This document shows positions 34,797 to 43,203 of a stretch of DNA of 64,000 nucleotides, piece by piece (positions within the stretch are counted from its first letter, which is position 1; the number at the start of each line of letters is the position of its first letter). The notes beneath the pieces were generated by a model that had not been told where the DNA came from, made no database searches, and saw only the letters and a list, made by a program, of their open reading frames with translations. Source of the DNA: Flavobacterium sp. 5. Lineage in GTDB: Bacteria; Bacteroidota; Bacteroidia; Flavobacteriales; Flavobacteriaceae. Location of the stretch: NCBI RefSeq assembly GCF_002813295.1, contig NZ_PHUE01000001.1:4278001-4342000 (forward strand). Reading direction: 5' to 3'. A program made the translations under genes and the position numbers.

Positions 34797-35690
34797 ATGA
34801 AAAATTACTTTAAAACCTTTTGGGCATTTGCCCTAATCATTGGCTTTGCCGTATCTTCTTTTGCACAGGACAGTGCAAAAACTTCTCTTACATTGGGCAA
34901 GATAGAACCATACTGTATGGAAGTTACTTATGACAAGACTTCGCATCTGATTTTTCCAACCGCTATCCGCTATGTGGATCTGGGCAGTGAATACCTGATT
35001 GCAGGAAAAGCTGAAGATGCAGAAAATGTACTTCGTGTAAAAGCATCGGTAAAAGAGTTTGGGACCGAAACCAATTTTTCGGTGATTACCAATGACGGCC
35101 ATTTTTACAGTTTCAATGTGCATTACAGCTCATCCCCCGAGGTGTTGAGTTATGACCTGCTGACAATGCAAAAGACAGTGGATAAAGCTAGCGGAAACGA
35201 CGTGCTTTTTGAAGAATTGGGTAATAACTCACCATCACTGGCAGGCTTATTATTGGAGACCATTTACAAAAACGATAAGCGCATTGTAAAGCATATCGGA
35301 GCGAAAAGTTTCGGCATACAGTTTTTTCTCAAAGGAATTTACATCCATAATGGTAAATACTATTTCCATACGGAACTGATAAACCGTACCAATGTTCCTT
35401 TTCAAATTGATTTTATCAATTTCAAGGTAGTAGACAAGAAGATAGCAAAGCGTACCGTGGTACAGGAAAAATCAATGATACCACTACGCACTTACAAGCC
35501 ACTGGGTGAGATTGACGGCAAAACAACAGAACAAAATGTGTTCCTGTTAGACCAGTTTACCATTGCGGATGACAAGATGTTGCTGATTGATATTTTCGAG
35601 AAGAACGGAGGAAGGCATCTAACCCTTCAGGTAGAAAATTCCGATTTGATTAAGGCTCGTTTGATTACCGATATGCACTTGAAATTTTAA
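34797..35690 (+). CDS. traN: TraN, VirB9-like periplasmic transfer protein
   Basis: A 297-residue exported protein: signal peptide (about 1-23, SFAQ), then IEPYCMEVTYDKTSHLIFPTAIRYVDLGS (in part: VTYDKTSHLIFPTAIRYVD), the conserved opening of the TraN family. The rest is strand-rich. TraN is compared with VirB9 and should form the core complex with TraM and TraO. Intact, with normal spacing on both sides. Confidence 0.88.
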   Translation: MKNYFKTFWAFALIIGFAVSSFAQDSAKTSLTLGKIEPYCMEVTYDKTSHLIFPTAIRYVDLGSEYLIAGKAEDAENVLRVKASVKEFGTETNFSVITNDGHFYSFNVHYSSSPEVLSYDLLTMQKTVDKASGNDVLFEELGNNSPSLAGLLLETIYKNDKRIVKHIGAKSFGIQFFLKGIYIHNGKYYFHTELINRTNVPFQIDFINFKVVDKKIAKRTVVQEKSMIPLRTYKPLGEIDGKTTEQNVFLLDQFTIADDKMLLIDIFEKNGGRHLTLQVENSDLIKARLITDMHLKF

Positions 35691-35717
35691 TAATCCATTA
35701 AACGTATTAACAGAAAA

Positions 35718-36278
35718 ATGAAAAAGTATATCTATACGGCGATGTTTATCCTTATAGGCTTCACTATCGCACAGGCACAACGAATGCTGCCTAAACAAAA
35801 AGGGTTGGAAGTAAACGCAGGAACCTTATCCGATGACCATCCAGGCAGGAACTACTATCTCAATATCGGTATGACTGTAAACGGTAAAAATGGCAATTAC
35901 CAGCTTTGGGCTTTGGAATACACGCACCAATATGATGAGTATAAAGACCTCTGTTTACCACAGGAAACCTATACAACCGAAGGTGGTTACAGTTTCTTTC
36001 TGCTGGGTGACGCCCGTAAGAGCATTACCCTTAATACAGCCATAACTGGTGTACTGGGTTATGAAAGTATTAACCGAGGCAAAAATCTGTTGTATGATGG
36101 GGCAAAAATATTGACTGAAGACAACTTCATTTACGGTGCAGGCGGACGGCTGTCTTTTGAAACATATTTGTCCGACCGTTGTGTATTGATCCTTCAGGGG
36201 CGCACTAAAGTTTTGTGGGGTACTGACTTGGAACAGTTCCGAACTTCAGTAGGTCTGGGATTGAGGATTAACTTTTAA
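35718..36278 (+). CDS. traO: TraO, outer-membrane transfer protein
   Basis: A 186-residue exported, strand-rich protein (signal about 1-20, IAQAQ) with the family opening RMLPKQKGLEVNAGTLS and a C-terminal aromatic strand ending LRINF, as in small outer-membrane barrels. This fits TraO of Bacteroidota conjugative elements. It lies 27 bases after traN and 11 bases before the traQ-like gene. Confidence 0.85.
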   Translation: MKKYIYTAMFILIGFTIAQAQRMLPKQKGLEVNAGTLSDDHPGRNYYLNIGMTVNGKNGNYQLWALEYTHQYDEYKDLCLPQETYTTEGGYSFFLLGDARKSITLNTAITGVLGYESINRGKNLLYDGAKILTEDNFIYGAGGRLSFETYLSDRCVLILQGRTKVLWGTDLEQFRTSVGLGLRINF

Positions 36279-36289
36279 AATATAAAACT

Positions 36290-36730
36290 ATGACAGCATT
36301 TTTCAATAGATTCAAAATAGGCTTACTGCCAATGTATGTATTGCTGGCAATCCTGATAAGTTCTTTTACATCCTGCAGTAAAGACGAACTTGAAATACAA
36401 AATGATTTCCCTTTTGAGCTAAAGGTGATGCCCGTACCCAAAGAAATTGCTAATGGCAATACCGTGGAGATTAGGATAACGATACAGCCAACCGGCAATT
36501 ATAATAACACGCAATATTATCTTCGCTACTTTCAGTTTGATGGACAAGGAACTTTGCAGTATTATGAAGAACCGCCGTATCTGCCCAACGATTTGTACCC
36601 GTTGCAGGCGAAGCAATTTAGGCTCTATTATACTTCGAACTCCACTGTATCGCAATCCTTTGACGTATGGATTTCGGATAATTTTGGAAACGAAAAGCAA
36701 TTGAATTTTGAGTTTAACAGCAACGACTAA
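36290..36730 (+). CDS. traQ: TraQ-like DUF3872 lipoprotein
   Basis: A 146-residue lipoprotein: signal with a lipobox FTSC (Cys at about 29), then DELEIQNDFPFELKVMPVPK, the conserved start of DUF3872/TraQ, and a strand-rich domain. No traP (primase-type) gene lies between traO and this gene, where it stands in the CTnDOT-type order. A terminator follows, so this is the last intact gene of the channel operon. Confidence 0.8.
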   Translation: MTAFFNRFKIGLLPMYVLLAILISSFTSCSKDELEIQNDFPFELKVMPVPKEIANGNTVEIRITIQPTGNYNNTQYYLRYFQFDGQGTLQYYEEPPYLPNDLYPLQAKQFRLYYTSNSTVSQSFDVWISDNFGNEKQLNFEFNSND

Positions 36731-36744
36731 AATAAATATTAATA

Positions 36745-36774
36745 AAAACCGACTTCTAAATAGGTCGGTTTTTT
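36745..36774 (+). terminator. Rho-independent terminator after traQ
   Basis: AAAACCGAC (36745-36753) pairs with GTCGGTTTT (36764-36772) around a 10-base loop, followed by further T. It closes the traE-traQ operon. Confidence 0.85.
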
Positions 36775-36838
36775 GATTTTTAACTTTTCTCATAAGATGA
36801 TTTTGTTTAAATTTACTTGGATTATAATCTTTATAATA

Positions 36839-37124
36839 TGGATGCAGTTACTTCTCAATTGGCACTGGGTATTATTCCCCTTGTTATAGCATAGGACTTA
36901 TCTACTGGATAAGCCGCAGAAAGTTTTACAGACGTAATATGGCTGGTTTGGAAGGTTTTTCGAGTTTTGAGGCATCTTTGTTTGTCTGCTTCTTGGAACG
37001 AATAGGCAAGTGGCTTGCATACGGCTTGATTGTTATTAGCATTCTTTTTTTGTGGTCATATTCAAGGATGAAAAAGGATAAGGAAAAACAACAGCAAGGA
37101 GTAAAAACAGAGCTGTCTGTGTAA
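36839..37124 (+). pseudogene. Frameshifted small membrane-protein gene of the Tra region
   Basis: From the ATG at 36839 the frame reads MDAVTSQLALGIIPLVIA and meets TAG at 36893-36895. In the next frame, without interruption, the protein continues IGLIYWISRRKFYRRNMAGLEG and on to the stop at 37122-37124, with a second hydrophobic segment (LAYGLIVISILFLWSY) and a Lys-rich tail. One missing base near 36890-36893 explains the break. The restored protein has about 95 residues and two membrane segments. Only the distal 61 codons form an ATG-started frame (36939-37124). I recall similar small proteins in related elements but cannot give a function. Confidence 0.6.
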
Positions 37125-37605
37125 CGTTAATATTCAAAAGCGCAAAAAAAATAGCTAAAAGATGGATATTAAATTGTTAAATACTTTGTTTAAATAAAAA
37201 TATATAAAATATTGTTATTTAAATATTTAGGAGATATTTGTAAATGTAATTCTATGTTATCTAACATAGGAATAGGAACATTTGGTAATTCCGATGTAAC
37301 TGTTTTTTTTAATTATAAATTTAAGAAATAAAACCTTAGACCGTAAAATGTTAAAACCCAACTTTAACCAAGCGACCTTCTTTTGCTTCTTTTCTTTGGT
37401 CGCTTATGCGGAAAGAAAAGAAGTCCGCTAAAACTATGAAAGGGATAATGTATATCCCTTAGAAATAGAATGGCAACCTGTTTGATAAAATACGGAGTGA
37501 GGAAGCGAAGGGTGTATTTTGGCAAAGTGGTTGTACCGATTTGACGCAAAAAGACTTTTCCGACCATCGGAAGGGAGTGTCTTTTTGCCGCCCGATTTTC
37601 GGTTA
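37125..37605. other. Gene-free spacer between the tra and PRTRC operons, with hairpins
   Basis: No supported gene lies here. The first 240 bases are very AT-rich. Two inverted repeats follow: CTTCTTTTCTTT / AAAGAAAAGAAG (37386-37397 and 37412-37423, perfect 12-bp arms, 14-base loop) and AAGGGATA / TATCCCTT (37440-37447 and 37453-37460, perfect, 5-base loop). The convergent tra (+) and PRTRC (-) operons meet here, so these could act as terminators for either side. Neither has a clean T-run. Confidence 0.55.
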
Positions 37606-38412
37606 TCAGGCGACTTTTATGGGGTGGGTACGAAAGTCCTTCAGATTGTGGAAAAAGCCCCTGTACGGCGTCATACCATATCGAAACAAGTTCCATAAAA
37701 GCGAACAGCCCATCTGGGTTAGAGAGGAATTGATAAACAAATCCTGTTTCTCCAATGCTTCCGCTAAACTGCAACTTGGCGTGTCGTCCTCTTGTTCGGA
37801 CTGCTTCAATAATTCTCCAAATTCTTCGGTAATCATTGGCAGGCTTGCCACCGTTTCGTATTTTTCCGAATCGGGTTGGTGAATGTTTCCTATGGTGGAT
37901 AGCAAAACTTGTCCTGTATGCTGGCTGTTGCCAAAATCCAACCAATATTTCGGTTCGTCCCTGTGGTGTCTGCGGCTGCTTATTTCACTGAGTATTTCAG
38001 CAACACCAAACCTCGCCTGTACATTGTCCACGCAGGTGATGTAAATAGTTGCCTGTGCTTCTTCGGGTATTCTGCCCAAACTGTCCTTTTCAAACTTTAC
38101 GGTTTCGGCTTTCCAATTTGTCCCTGAAAAGCGGTTTGCACGGTTGATGAGTGCAACGGATTTGTATAACCCTGTTTCACTTTCAGCAAAACGCTGTCTT
38201 CCTAAATTGGCAGTGGTCACAATATCATCATCCCATAGACAGACACGTAAGCCTGTGTGTCCCAATTCGATTAAGCTGTGGTTCATTTCCATTAAAGCGG
38301 TCAAAACCTTTGAGCCTGTACCACCTGCACCGATTAAGTTTACCGCAATGGGATTGGTGGGGTTTATCAGATAGTTATCTGTAAAATGTACTTTTAGTTT
38401 CTCGGTATTCAT
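37606..38412 (-). CDS. PRTRC system ThiF-family (E1-like) protein
   Basis: A 268-residue member of the E1/ThiF adenylating superfamily. It has the nucleotide-binding loop GAGGTGS (about 28-34), the strand and acidic residues VCLWDDDIV, the NLGRQRF segment and a conserved PSCSLAEALEKQDLF region. In E1-like enzymes these activate the C-terminal Gly of a ubiquitin-like protein with ATP. I start at the ATG at 38412, which overlaps the stop of protein B (TGATG); a GTG one codon upstream is possible. It is the last gene of the PRTRC cassette (ParB-Related, ThiF-Related Cassette), a known but functionally unexplained mobile-element locus. Confidence 0.85.
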   Translation of the reverse strand: MNTEKLKVHFTDNYLINPTNPIAVNLIGAGGTGSKVLTALMEMNHSLIELGHTGLRVCLWDDDIVTTANLGRQRFAESETGLYKSVALINRANRFSGTNWKAETVKFEKDSLGRIPEEAQATIYITCVDNVQARFGVAEILSEISSRRHHRDEPKYWLDFGNSQHTGQVLLSTIGNIHQPDSEKYETVASLPMITEEFGELLKQSEQEDDTPSCSLAEALEKQDLFINSSLTQMGCSLLWNLFRYGMTPYRGFFHNLKDFRTHPIKVA

Positions 38413-39134
38413 CACAAAATATTTTTAAGGGTTTTGTTGTTCTTTTTTAATACATCTTTAGGAAAGGTTTCGTTTGTTTCAATCAGCTTTTTCCAAAGGC
38501 TTACGCAATTCCCTTTTATGGGATTTTGTTTTCCTAATAAATGGCTGAAATAACTGTTAAAAAAGTAGTCTTCCCAAGCACTTATAAATTCCTCCACGGA
38601 AGCGGAATTTTTAATATCTATGCTTACTGTTCCCATACATACTTTGCCATCTTCATAAATGTTGAAGAAAGGAGCAAAATACAATGGTGTCTTTTCTGTT
38701 GGTCTTCTGTCAGTAGTAAGAGCAAATACAGCAAGGCTGTTTTTACTGGCATACCAAAGCATTGGCGGTACATATGCTTTGCCGTTGGGTATGCCCAAGC
38801 CGTTCACAAAAAAGAATTGCTGTTCCTGTGCTTTGGTGTACCAAAGCACCGTGCCTTTTTCGCTCGGATTGATATGCAGTATATTGGTCGGCAAAATTCC
38901 TTTTGGCTTTAAAAAGGCTTTGTCCTTTTCTTTGTCGGTGTGTAACGCCTTTGCCAGCACTTTAGCTTCATTTACGGTCAGTGGATGGGCATTGACAGGA
39001 TTTCCGTTTTTGTCCATATCAAAATGCTCCACATATATATCGGCGTTCGTTCCTTTGGTTTGGTAAAAAACCAATGCGGATTTTGGGTGGTACAGCGTTC
39101 CGAAATTCTCGGTTATGTCGTTTGCGTTGTTCAT
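38412..39134 (-). CDS. PRTRC system protein B (E2-like family D)
   Basis: A 240-residue protein recognised as PRTRC protein B, which has been placed with prokaryotic E2-like (ubiquitin-conjugating-like) proteins. The segment PLYFAPFFNIYEDGKVCMG matches the family core, with Cys166 as the candidate thioester-forming residue. The gene is coupled on both sides: its start overlaps the upstream gene by 4 bases (ATGA) and its stop overlaps the ThiF start. A conjugation or transfer role with ThiF and protein C is suggested by the family and by gene order; no substrate is known. Confidence 0.8.
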   Translation of the reverse strand: MNNANDITENFGTLYHPKSALVFYQTKGTNADIYVEHFDMDKNGNPVNAHPLTVNEAKVLAKALHTDKEKDKAFLKPKGILPTNILHINPSEKGTVLWYTKAQEQQFFFVNGLGIPNGKAYVPPMLWYASKNSLAVFALTTDRRPTEKTPLYFAPFFNIYEDGKVCMGTVSIDIKNSASVEEFISAWEDYFFNSYFSHLLGKQNPIKGNCVSLWKKLIETNETFPKDVLKKNNKTLKNIL

Positions 39135-40306
39135 TTTCTTGTCGTTTTATAATCATACAGTAGTGTGCAGAGTTCGTCCAAAAGGGCAAACAGGCGGTTC
39201 TCAAAATCAAGATTAGTTTTGGTAATGCTGCTTCCGTCAAAGCGTTTGCAAATGGTCGGTTCTTCCATTGCTCCATACTCGTTAAACTCATTGTTAATAC
39301 TGTCGGCAAGTCTTTCATACAGCCAGCCTGTGGTATCTGCTATAAAAGAGATGTATTTTTCCATTCCAACAGTTTCGGATTCGTTTTCATCATTATAGGG
39401 GTCTTCTTGGGTTATTGGAGCGTTTCGGAAAATGCTCTCGTGTGGATATTGCGTATAAAGGGCAAAGGCATTGCAAGCCACTTTTTGACACTCTTGGTCG
39501 AATATATCACGGCTTTTAAAATGGTTTAAACGCTGTTCAAATACCTGTAAATTGATACGGTTGAACAGTTTTTGTTCTATTCGTTCGCCTATCCATTCGG
39601 CTTTTACAATCTCTGCAATACAGCTGTCCGTTTCTTGGGTATAATCATCCTGTTCGACCCAATCGTTCATCATTTCGTACATCCAATATAAATAGCTATT
39701 TTCCTGTCTGTAATACGGTATATCGGCAATATGGTACAGATAACTGCAAACCGAAACAAGCAATTGAGCCGTCTTTTTACGCTTTGGGTCATTGAGCATT
39801 TGAAAGAGTGGTACAATTGGAATATAGTACAGGGTTGTACCTGTGCTGTATTGTTCTTCGCTCGTAAAAAATGTTTTCTTACTATCCTGTACCAAACGTA
39901 AAGTATTCCAATTGACATTGTTCTTTTTTAACTTGGTTTCAGCATCCCACATAGCCAAAGCTATATTATAGGGATAGCCATAATCCTGAGTTTGTAATGG
40001 TTCAATGTCGTAATGTTCTGCAAGCTGGGAAAGCGACTTGTAAAAATCTCTTTCCATTTTTGCTGTTTTCGTACAAGCCTGTACGGATTGCACTGTTTTC
40101 AGTTTAGGCAGAAAAACACACTTTAGAAAACCATTGGAAGCATTGCTATCGGTACGGATTTCTGTTTGTCTTTCCGAACCTCGTTTGCATCTTTGGCTCT
40201 CTGCATCCAATGGGCGAACTCGCCTAATTGTTGATGCAGTTGCCGTTGTGTTTTTTGTTCGGGTATGCTGATAGTTCCCGATAGGATATTGCGTTGCATA
40301 GTTCAT
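39131..40306 (-). CDS. PRTRC-cassette protein of unknown function (possibly protein F)
   Basis: A 391-residue mostly helical protein between protein C and protein B. The first 83 residues are basic, rich in Thr, Arg and Ser and look unlike the rest; a start at the internal Met84 (MERDFYKSLSQLAEHYDIEP) is possible. The conserved-looking part has many aromatic and acidic residues and no enzyme motif I recognise. Its position and size match the protein named F in some PRTRC cassettes, but I cannot confirm this by a motif. It ends in a 4-base overlap with protein B. Confidence 0.6.
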   Translation of the reverse strand: MNYATQYPIGNYQHTRTKNTTATASTIRRVRPLDAESQRCKRGSERQTEIRTDSNASNGFLKCVFLPKLKTVQSVQACTKTAKMERDFYKSLSQLAEHYDIEPLQTQDYGYPYNIALAMWDAETKLKKNNVNWNTLRLVQDSKKTFFTSEEQYSTGTTLYYIPIVPLFQMLNDPKRKKTAQLLVSVCSYLYHIADIPYYRQENSYLYWMYEMMNDWVEQDDYTQETDSCIAEIVKAEWIGERIEQKLFNRINLQVFEQRLNHFKSRDIFDQECQKVACNAFALYTQYPHESIFRNAPITQEDPYNDENESETVGMEKYISFIADTTGWLYERLADSINNEFNEYGAMEEPTICKRFDGSSITKTNLDFENRLFALLDELCTLLYDYKTTRK

Positions 40307-40323
40307 CGTTTTTGATTTTTGGT

Positions 40324-40542
40324 TTAACCTTTTGTCCCCATTACGCTTTCCAATTTGTATTCTATCCTATCATCACGGATAATTGGGGCAGATACTTTTG
40401 CCGTGGTTAGTATGGGATACGTATTGGCATAAAAATTCAATACCGCTTCCACACTCCAACGTGGTTCGGGGTCGGTTAGTCTGATGTCCTGTCCTTTATC
40501 TTTAAGTATAAATACTCTTTCTAATTGTGTTGCTAATAACAT
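40324..40542 (-). CDS. PRTRC system protein C (ubiquitin-like)
   Basis: A 72-residue protein matching PRTRC protein C: RVFILKDKGQDIRLTDPEP, then SVEAVLNFYANTYPILTTAKV and the C-terminal VMGTKG. The family has been compared with prokaryotic ubiquitin-like (beta-grasp) proteins. The chain ends directly in Gly, so it would not need trimming by a peptidase before activation by the E1-like ThiF protein. It sits 17 bases before the 391-residue protein gene in the same operon. Confidence 0.8.
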   Translation of the reverse strand: MLLATQLERVFILKDKGQDIRLTDPEPRWSVEAVLNFYANTYPILTTAKVSAPIIRDDRIEYKLESVMGTKG

Positions 40543-40559
40543 AACTCTTGGATTTTGTA

Positions 40560-41096
40560 TTAAACATTAGGTTGCTCTGTTGCAAACAAACCTGTTGAAG
40601 AAAATTTGTCTGATAGTTCCGATTTGCGTTTTCGTATCTCGTCAGCCTTTTCGGGGAACTCCGTCATTTCGGGTACTTTCATCCATGCATCACGGAATTT
40701 GCCTTCTTTTTCCAATTCATCCGCTTTTGCCATTCCTTCTTTAAATTTCTTGTCTTTGGCTTCCTGTTCCTTTTTCTCTTTTTCGCCTTTTTCCTTTTCC
40801 ATTGCCGATTGCTTTTTAGCTTCTTCCAACTGTTTCATAAAGGCTTCCATATTTATCATTAAACCTGAAGCGGTTTGCAAAGGAGTTGTTATCTGCTGAA
40901 AAAATCCCTCGTCCAATTCTTCTGCCGTTCCTCTAAGATTAAGTGGTGGTATTAGTTGTTTTGCGTTATCTCCGCATTGTTCGTTTTGAAGTATTATAGA
41001 AACAATAAGGTTGTTTTCTATGCCCTTTGAAATAGTGAGTTGTAAATCTCCTGTAATGCCCATTTGTGCTATCTGATTGAAAAAATTTGTGTTCAT
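40560..41096 (-). CDS. PRTRC system protein E
   Basis: A 178-residue protein with a strand-rich first half (TNFFNQIAQMGITGDLQLTI; PPLNLRGTAEELDEGFFQQI), matching the PRTRC protein E family, and a highly charged Lys/Glu coiled coil from about residue 85 to 160. The function is not known. It begins the recognised part of the PRTRC set and is 17 bases upstream of protein C. Confidence 0.75.
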   Translation of the reverse strand: MNTNFFNQIAQMGITGDLQLTISKGIENNLIVSIILQNEQCGDNAKQLIPPLNLRGTAEELDEGFFQQITTPLQTASGLMINMEAFMKQLEEAKKQSAMEKEKGEKEKKEQEAKDKKFKEGMAKADELEKEGKFRDAWMKVPEMTEFPEKADEIRKRKSELSDKFSSTGLFATEQPNV

Positions 41097-41139
41097 CGTT
41101 CTAAAAATTTAATTGTTGTTTAATGGTTCTTTTTTAAGA

Positions 41140-41538
41140 CTATCTACGGTCAACGAACGACTCAATTTTCAAAGTTGCTCTTCTGTTTGCCCAATAAACA
41201 TACTCAAGGGCTCCTTTCTTCGTTCTGAATCGTCTGCCGTTTACGTTCCAACGTACTTTTATCCTACGGATAGTTGATGGTGTTCTGAATGCATCATACG
41301 TAATTCCAGTAATTTCAGTCTCTTTTTTAATCTTGGCAACTTCGATATATACCCCCTTTTGTTCAACATTAGGATAGTGTGTTGACAGTAAGAGGTTGTT
41401 ATTTGGGTCAAAGATTTCAAAACGGACAAAATCTTTGTTATTCAACATAATGTGGAGCAGTTCTGATAAATTGAAATTCCAATTAAGCCCTATGTTTTTT
41501 ACCTGGTATTCCTTATATGTTATAATTCCGATATTCAT
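41140..41538 (-). CDS. Hypothetical protein in the PRTRC operon
   Basis: A 132-residue soluble protein, probably alpha/beta, with a basic C-terminal half (STIRRIKVRWNVNGRRFRTK) that could bind nucleic acid. I recognise no family. It has the same orientation and close spacing as its neighbours (43 bases to protein E, 51 bases from the DUF932 gene), so it belongs to the same transcription unit. Confidence 0.6.
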   Translation of the reverse strand: MNIGIITYKEYQVKNIGLNWNFNLSELLHIMLNNKDFVRFEIFDPNNNLLLSTHYPNVEQKGVYIEVAKIKKETEITGITYDAFRTPSTIRRIKVRWNVNGRRFRTKKGALEYVYWANRRATLKIESFVDRR

Positions 41539-41589
41539 AGCTGTTGTTTTTAAAGGCTATCACCATTCAAGGCGATTGCCTGTGGTTAT

Positions 41590-42663
41590 TTAATTAAGGT
41601 TTAAGATTTCCGCTCCGTCTGTTGCAAATGAGGTGCATAGTTCAAAAGCCTTTTGCGACTTTAGCTGTGCCGTTCCACCCATTACAATACTTTGTAACTT
41701 GGCTTCATCATCCTTGTAACTGCGTACATTTTGGTAGTAGCCTGTTACAGCATTGTACGCCCCGAACAATGTACCTTTGGTGGTGTCCATTTGTTGAGTG
41801 TCGCTTGTCATAGCGTATGCAAAGGCATCTTGCACCACATTTTTAAACACTGTGGAAACTTCATCTTCCGCACCCTTTTTAAGCAAATCCAATGTTTCCT
41901 TGTTCGGGCAAAGCGCCAATTGGATTAGCTTTCTTACTTCTCGGTCAGTAACCTTTACCTTAACCCACTCATTGAAGATGCCCTCTAACTGTGTGCTTAG
42001 GGTATTCGCCAATCCCATAATCTTGTGGGCGTTCTCAATACGCTGTTTTGCTCCCGAAGTATGTTTGATACGCACTACGTTGGTCATACTGCGAAGCGAG
42101 GCATTAAGGGTATTTTGGCAAACAATGCGGATAGGGGTGAAGGCTGCTGTTATGCTTCCACTGCCATCGTGGGAAGTGGTTAGGAAAATGTACTTTTCCG
42201 TAACATCATCGCCATTACCCACTCGGATATAATCGGGCAGTTTGGCTGTGATAAATATGCGTTCGCCCTGTCCCAATGCCCCTGCGGTTTCATACATTAT
42301 GCCTTCGCCACCCCCTACAATAGCATCAAAGAAATTGAATGCCTCACGGTTTTGTACGATGTGGTAGTCTTTGCCAACCACACCCAATACGGCATTGTTA
42401 TCGGTACGGATATTGGCGTAATAGTTGGGTACTTCCAGTTCACTACTGCCTATTTCGATACCGTTTGCCGTTTCAATGATTCCTGAGCCTTTGGTATATA
42501 GCGGACTTTTAGCCACTTCATAGTCTAAGCCTGCCTGTTTTATGGCTTCCGAACTTGTTGGGTAGTCCTCTACAATTTGCCCTAAACCATGCCACGCTTT
42601 TTGGTTTACGCTAAAGAATGAATAGTTTCCTGTTTTCTCGTTGAAATTGATATTATGTGCCAT
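41590..42663 (-). CDS. DUF932 (phage/plasmid-like) protein
   Basis: A 357-residue protein with the opening MAHNINFNEKTGNYSFFSVN, WHGLGQIVEDYPTSSEAI and later VVGKDYHIVQNREAFNFFD and HTSGAKQRIENAHKIM, typical of the DUF932 family found on plasmids, phages and conjugative elements. Its biochemical role is unknown; the frequent association with SSB and replication or repair genes suggests DNA maintenance after transfer. It lies 43 bases after ssb in the same operon. Confidence 0.85.
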   Translation of the reverse strand: MAHNINFNEKTGNYSFFSVNQKAWHGLGQIVEDYPTSSEAIKQAGLDYEVAKSPLYTKGSGIIETANGIEIGSSELEVPNYYANIRTDNNAVLGVVGKDYHIVQNREAFNFFDAIVGGGEGIMYETAGALGQGERIFITAKLPDYIRVGNGDDVTEKYIFLTTSHDGSGSITAAFTPIRIVCQNTLNASLRSMTNVVRIKHTSGAKQRIENAHKIMGLANTLSTQLEGIFNEWVKVKVTDREVRKLIQLALCPNKETLDLLKKGAEDEVSTVFKNVVQDAFAYAMTSDTQQMDTTKGTLFGAYNAVTGYYQNVRSYKDDEAKLQSIVMGGTAQLKSQKAFELCTSFATDGAEILNLN

Positions 42664-42706
42664 GATATAATGATTTAAAAAGTTTAAAAAAGGTTGATGC
42701 TAGTTG

Positions 42707-43084
42707 TTAAAATGGGAGGTCGTTCTCTGGCTTGTTAGTGGTTGTTCCTGTGGTAGCCTGTACCGTTTCCGATTTTTTACCGCCACCATGCGTTTTGATT
42801 TGCGAGGTGTTGAAGTTCAGACCTGCGTACACTTCTCCGTTATTGCCTGTCCATCCTCTTGCACTTACTCTGCCCGTGAGTTCCACAAGAGTACCTTTCG
42901 TGAGTATGTTTGCTACTTTTGAGTTAAGCCAATAAGCACAATCAAAGTAGGTTGTCTGCTCAATACGTTCGCCCGCTTTATTTCGGTAGCTGTCATTGAT
43001 GGCAACTGAAAAATTCACTACTTGTCTGCTGTTTGACAATGTGCGTACCTGCGCATCTTTTGTCACTCTTCCGATAATGTTCAT
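42707..43084 (-). CDS. ssb: Single-stranded DNA-binding protein
   Basis: A 125-residue SSB with an OB-fold (NIIGRVTKDAQVRTLSNSRQ; FDCAYWLNSKVANILTKG; VELTGRVSARGW) and the acidic C-terminal tip NDLPF, which recruits partner proteins. It should coat the transferred single strand in the recipient. The start overlaps by 4 bases (ATGA) a 40-codon frame upstream, which could be a small leader gene. Confidence 0.9.
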   Translation of the reverse strand: MNIIGRVTKDAQVRTLSNSRQVVNFSVAINDSYRNKAGERIEQTTYFDCAYWLNSKVANILTKGTLVELTGRVSARGWTGNNGEVYAGLNFNTSQIKTHGGGKKSETVQATTGTTTNKPENDLPF

Positions 43085-43203
43085 GATTTCTGCTTTTTTA
43101 GTGGATTAATTTTTTTTGGAATTTTATTTATTTGGCAATGAGAGGAGGTGCTGTTTTGTTTCATCATTACCATTTTTAATATTTTATTTTTCATTGCTGA
43201 CAT
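43081..43203 (-). CDS. Possible 40-residue basic peptide overlapping ssb
   Basis: An ATG at 43203 opens a 40-codon frame whose TGA overlaps the ssb ATG (ATGA). The peptide is Lys-rich (MSAMKNKILKMVMMKQNSTS at its start, ending PLKKQKS) with no recognised motif. The exact stop-start overlap is the only argument for a real gene; the sequence is AT-rich and a chance frame is possible. Confidence 0.3.
   Translation of the reverse strand: MSAMKNKILKMVMMKQNSTSSHCQINKIPKKINPLKKQKS

Noticed and set aside
37364..37945. 193-codon open frame on the - strand overlapping the ThiF gene
   Set aside because: It runs in another frame over the well-supported ThiF-like gene and through the hairpin spacer; its sequence has no family features.
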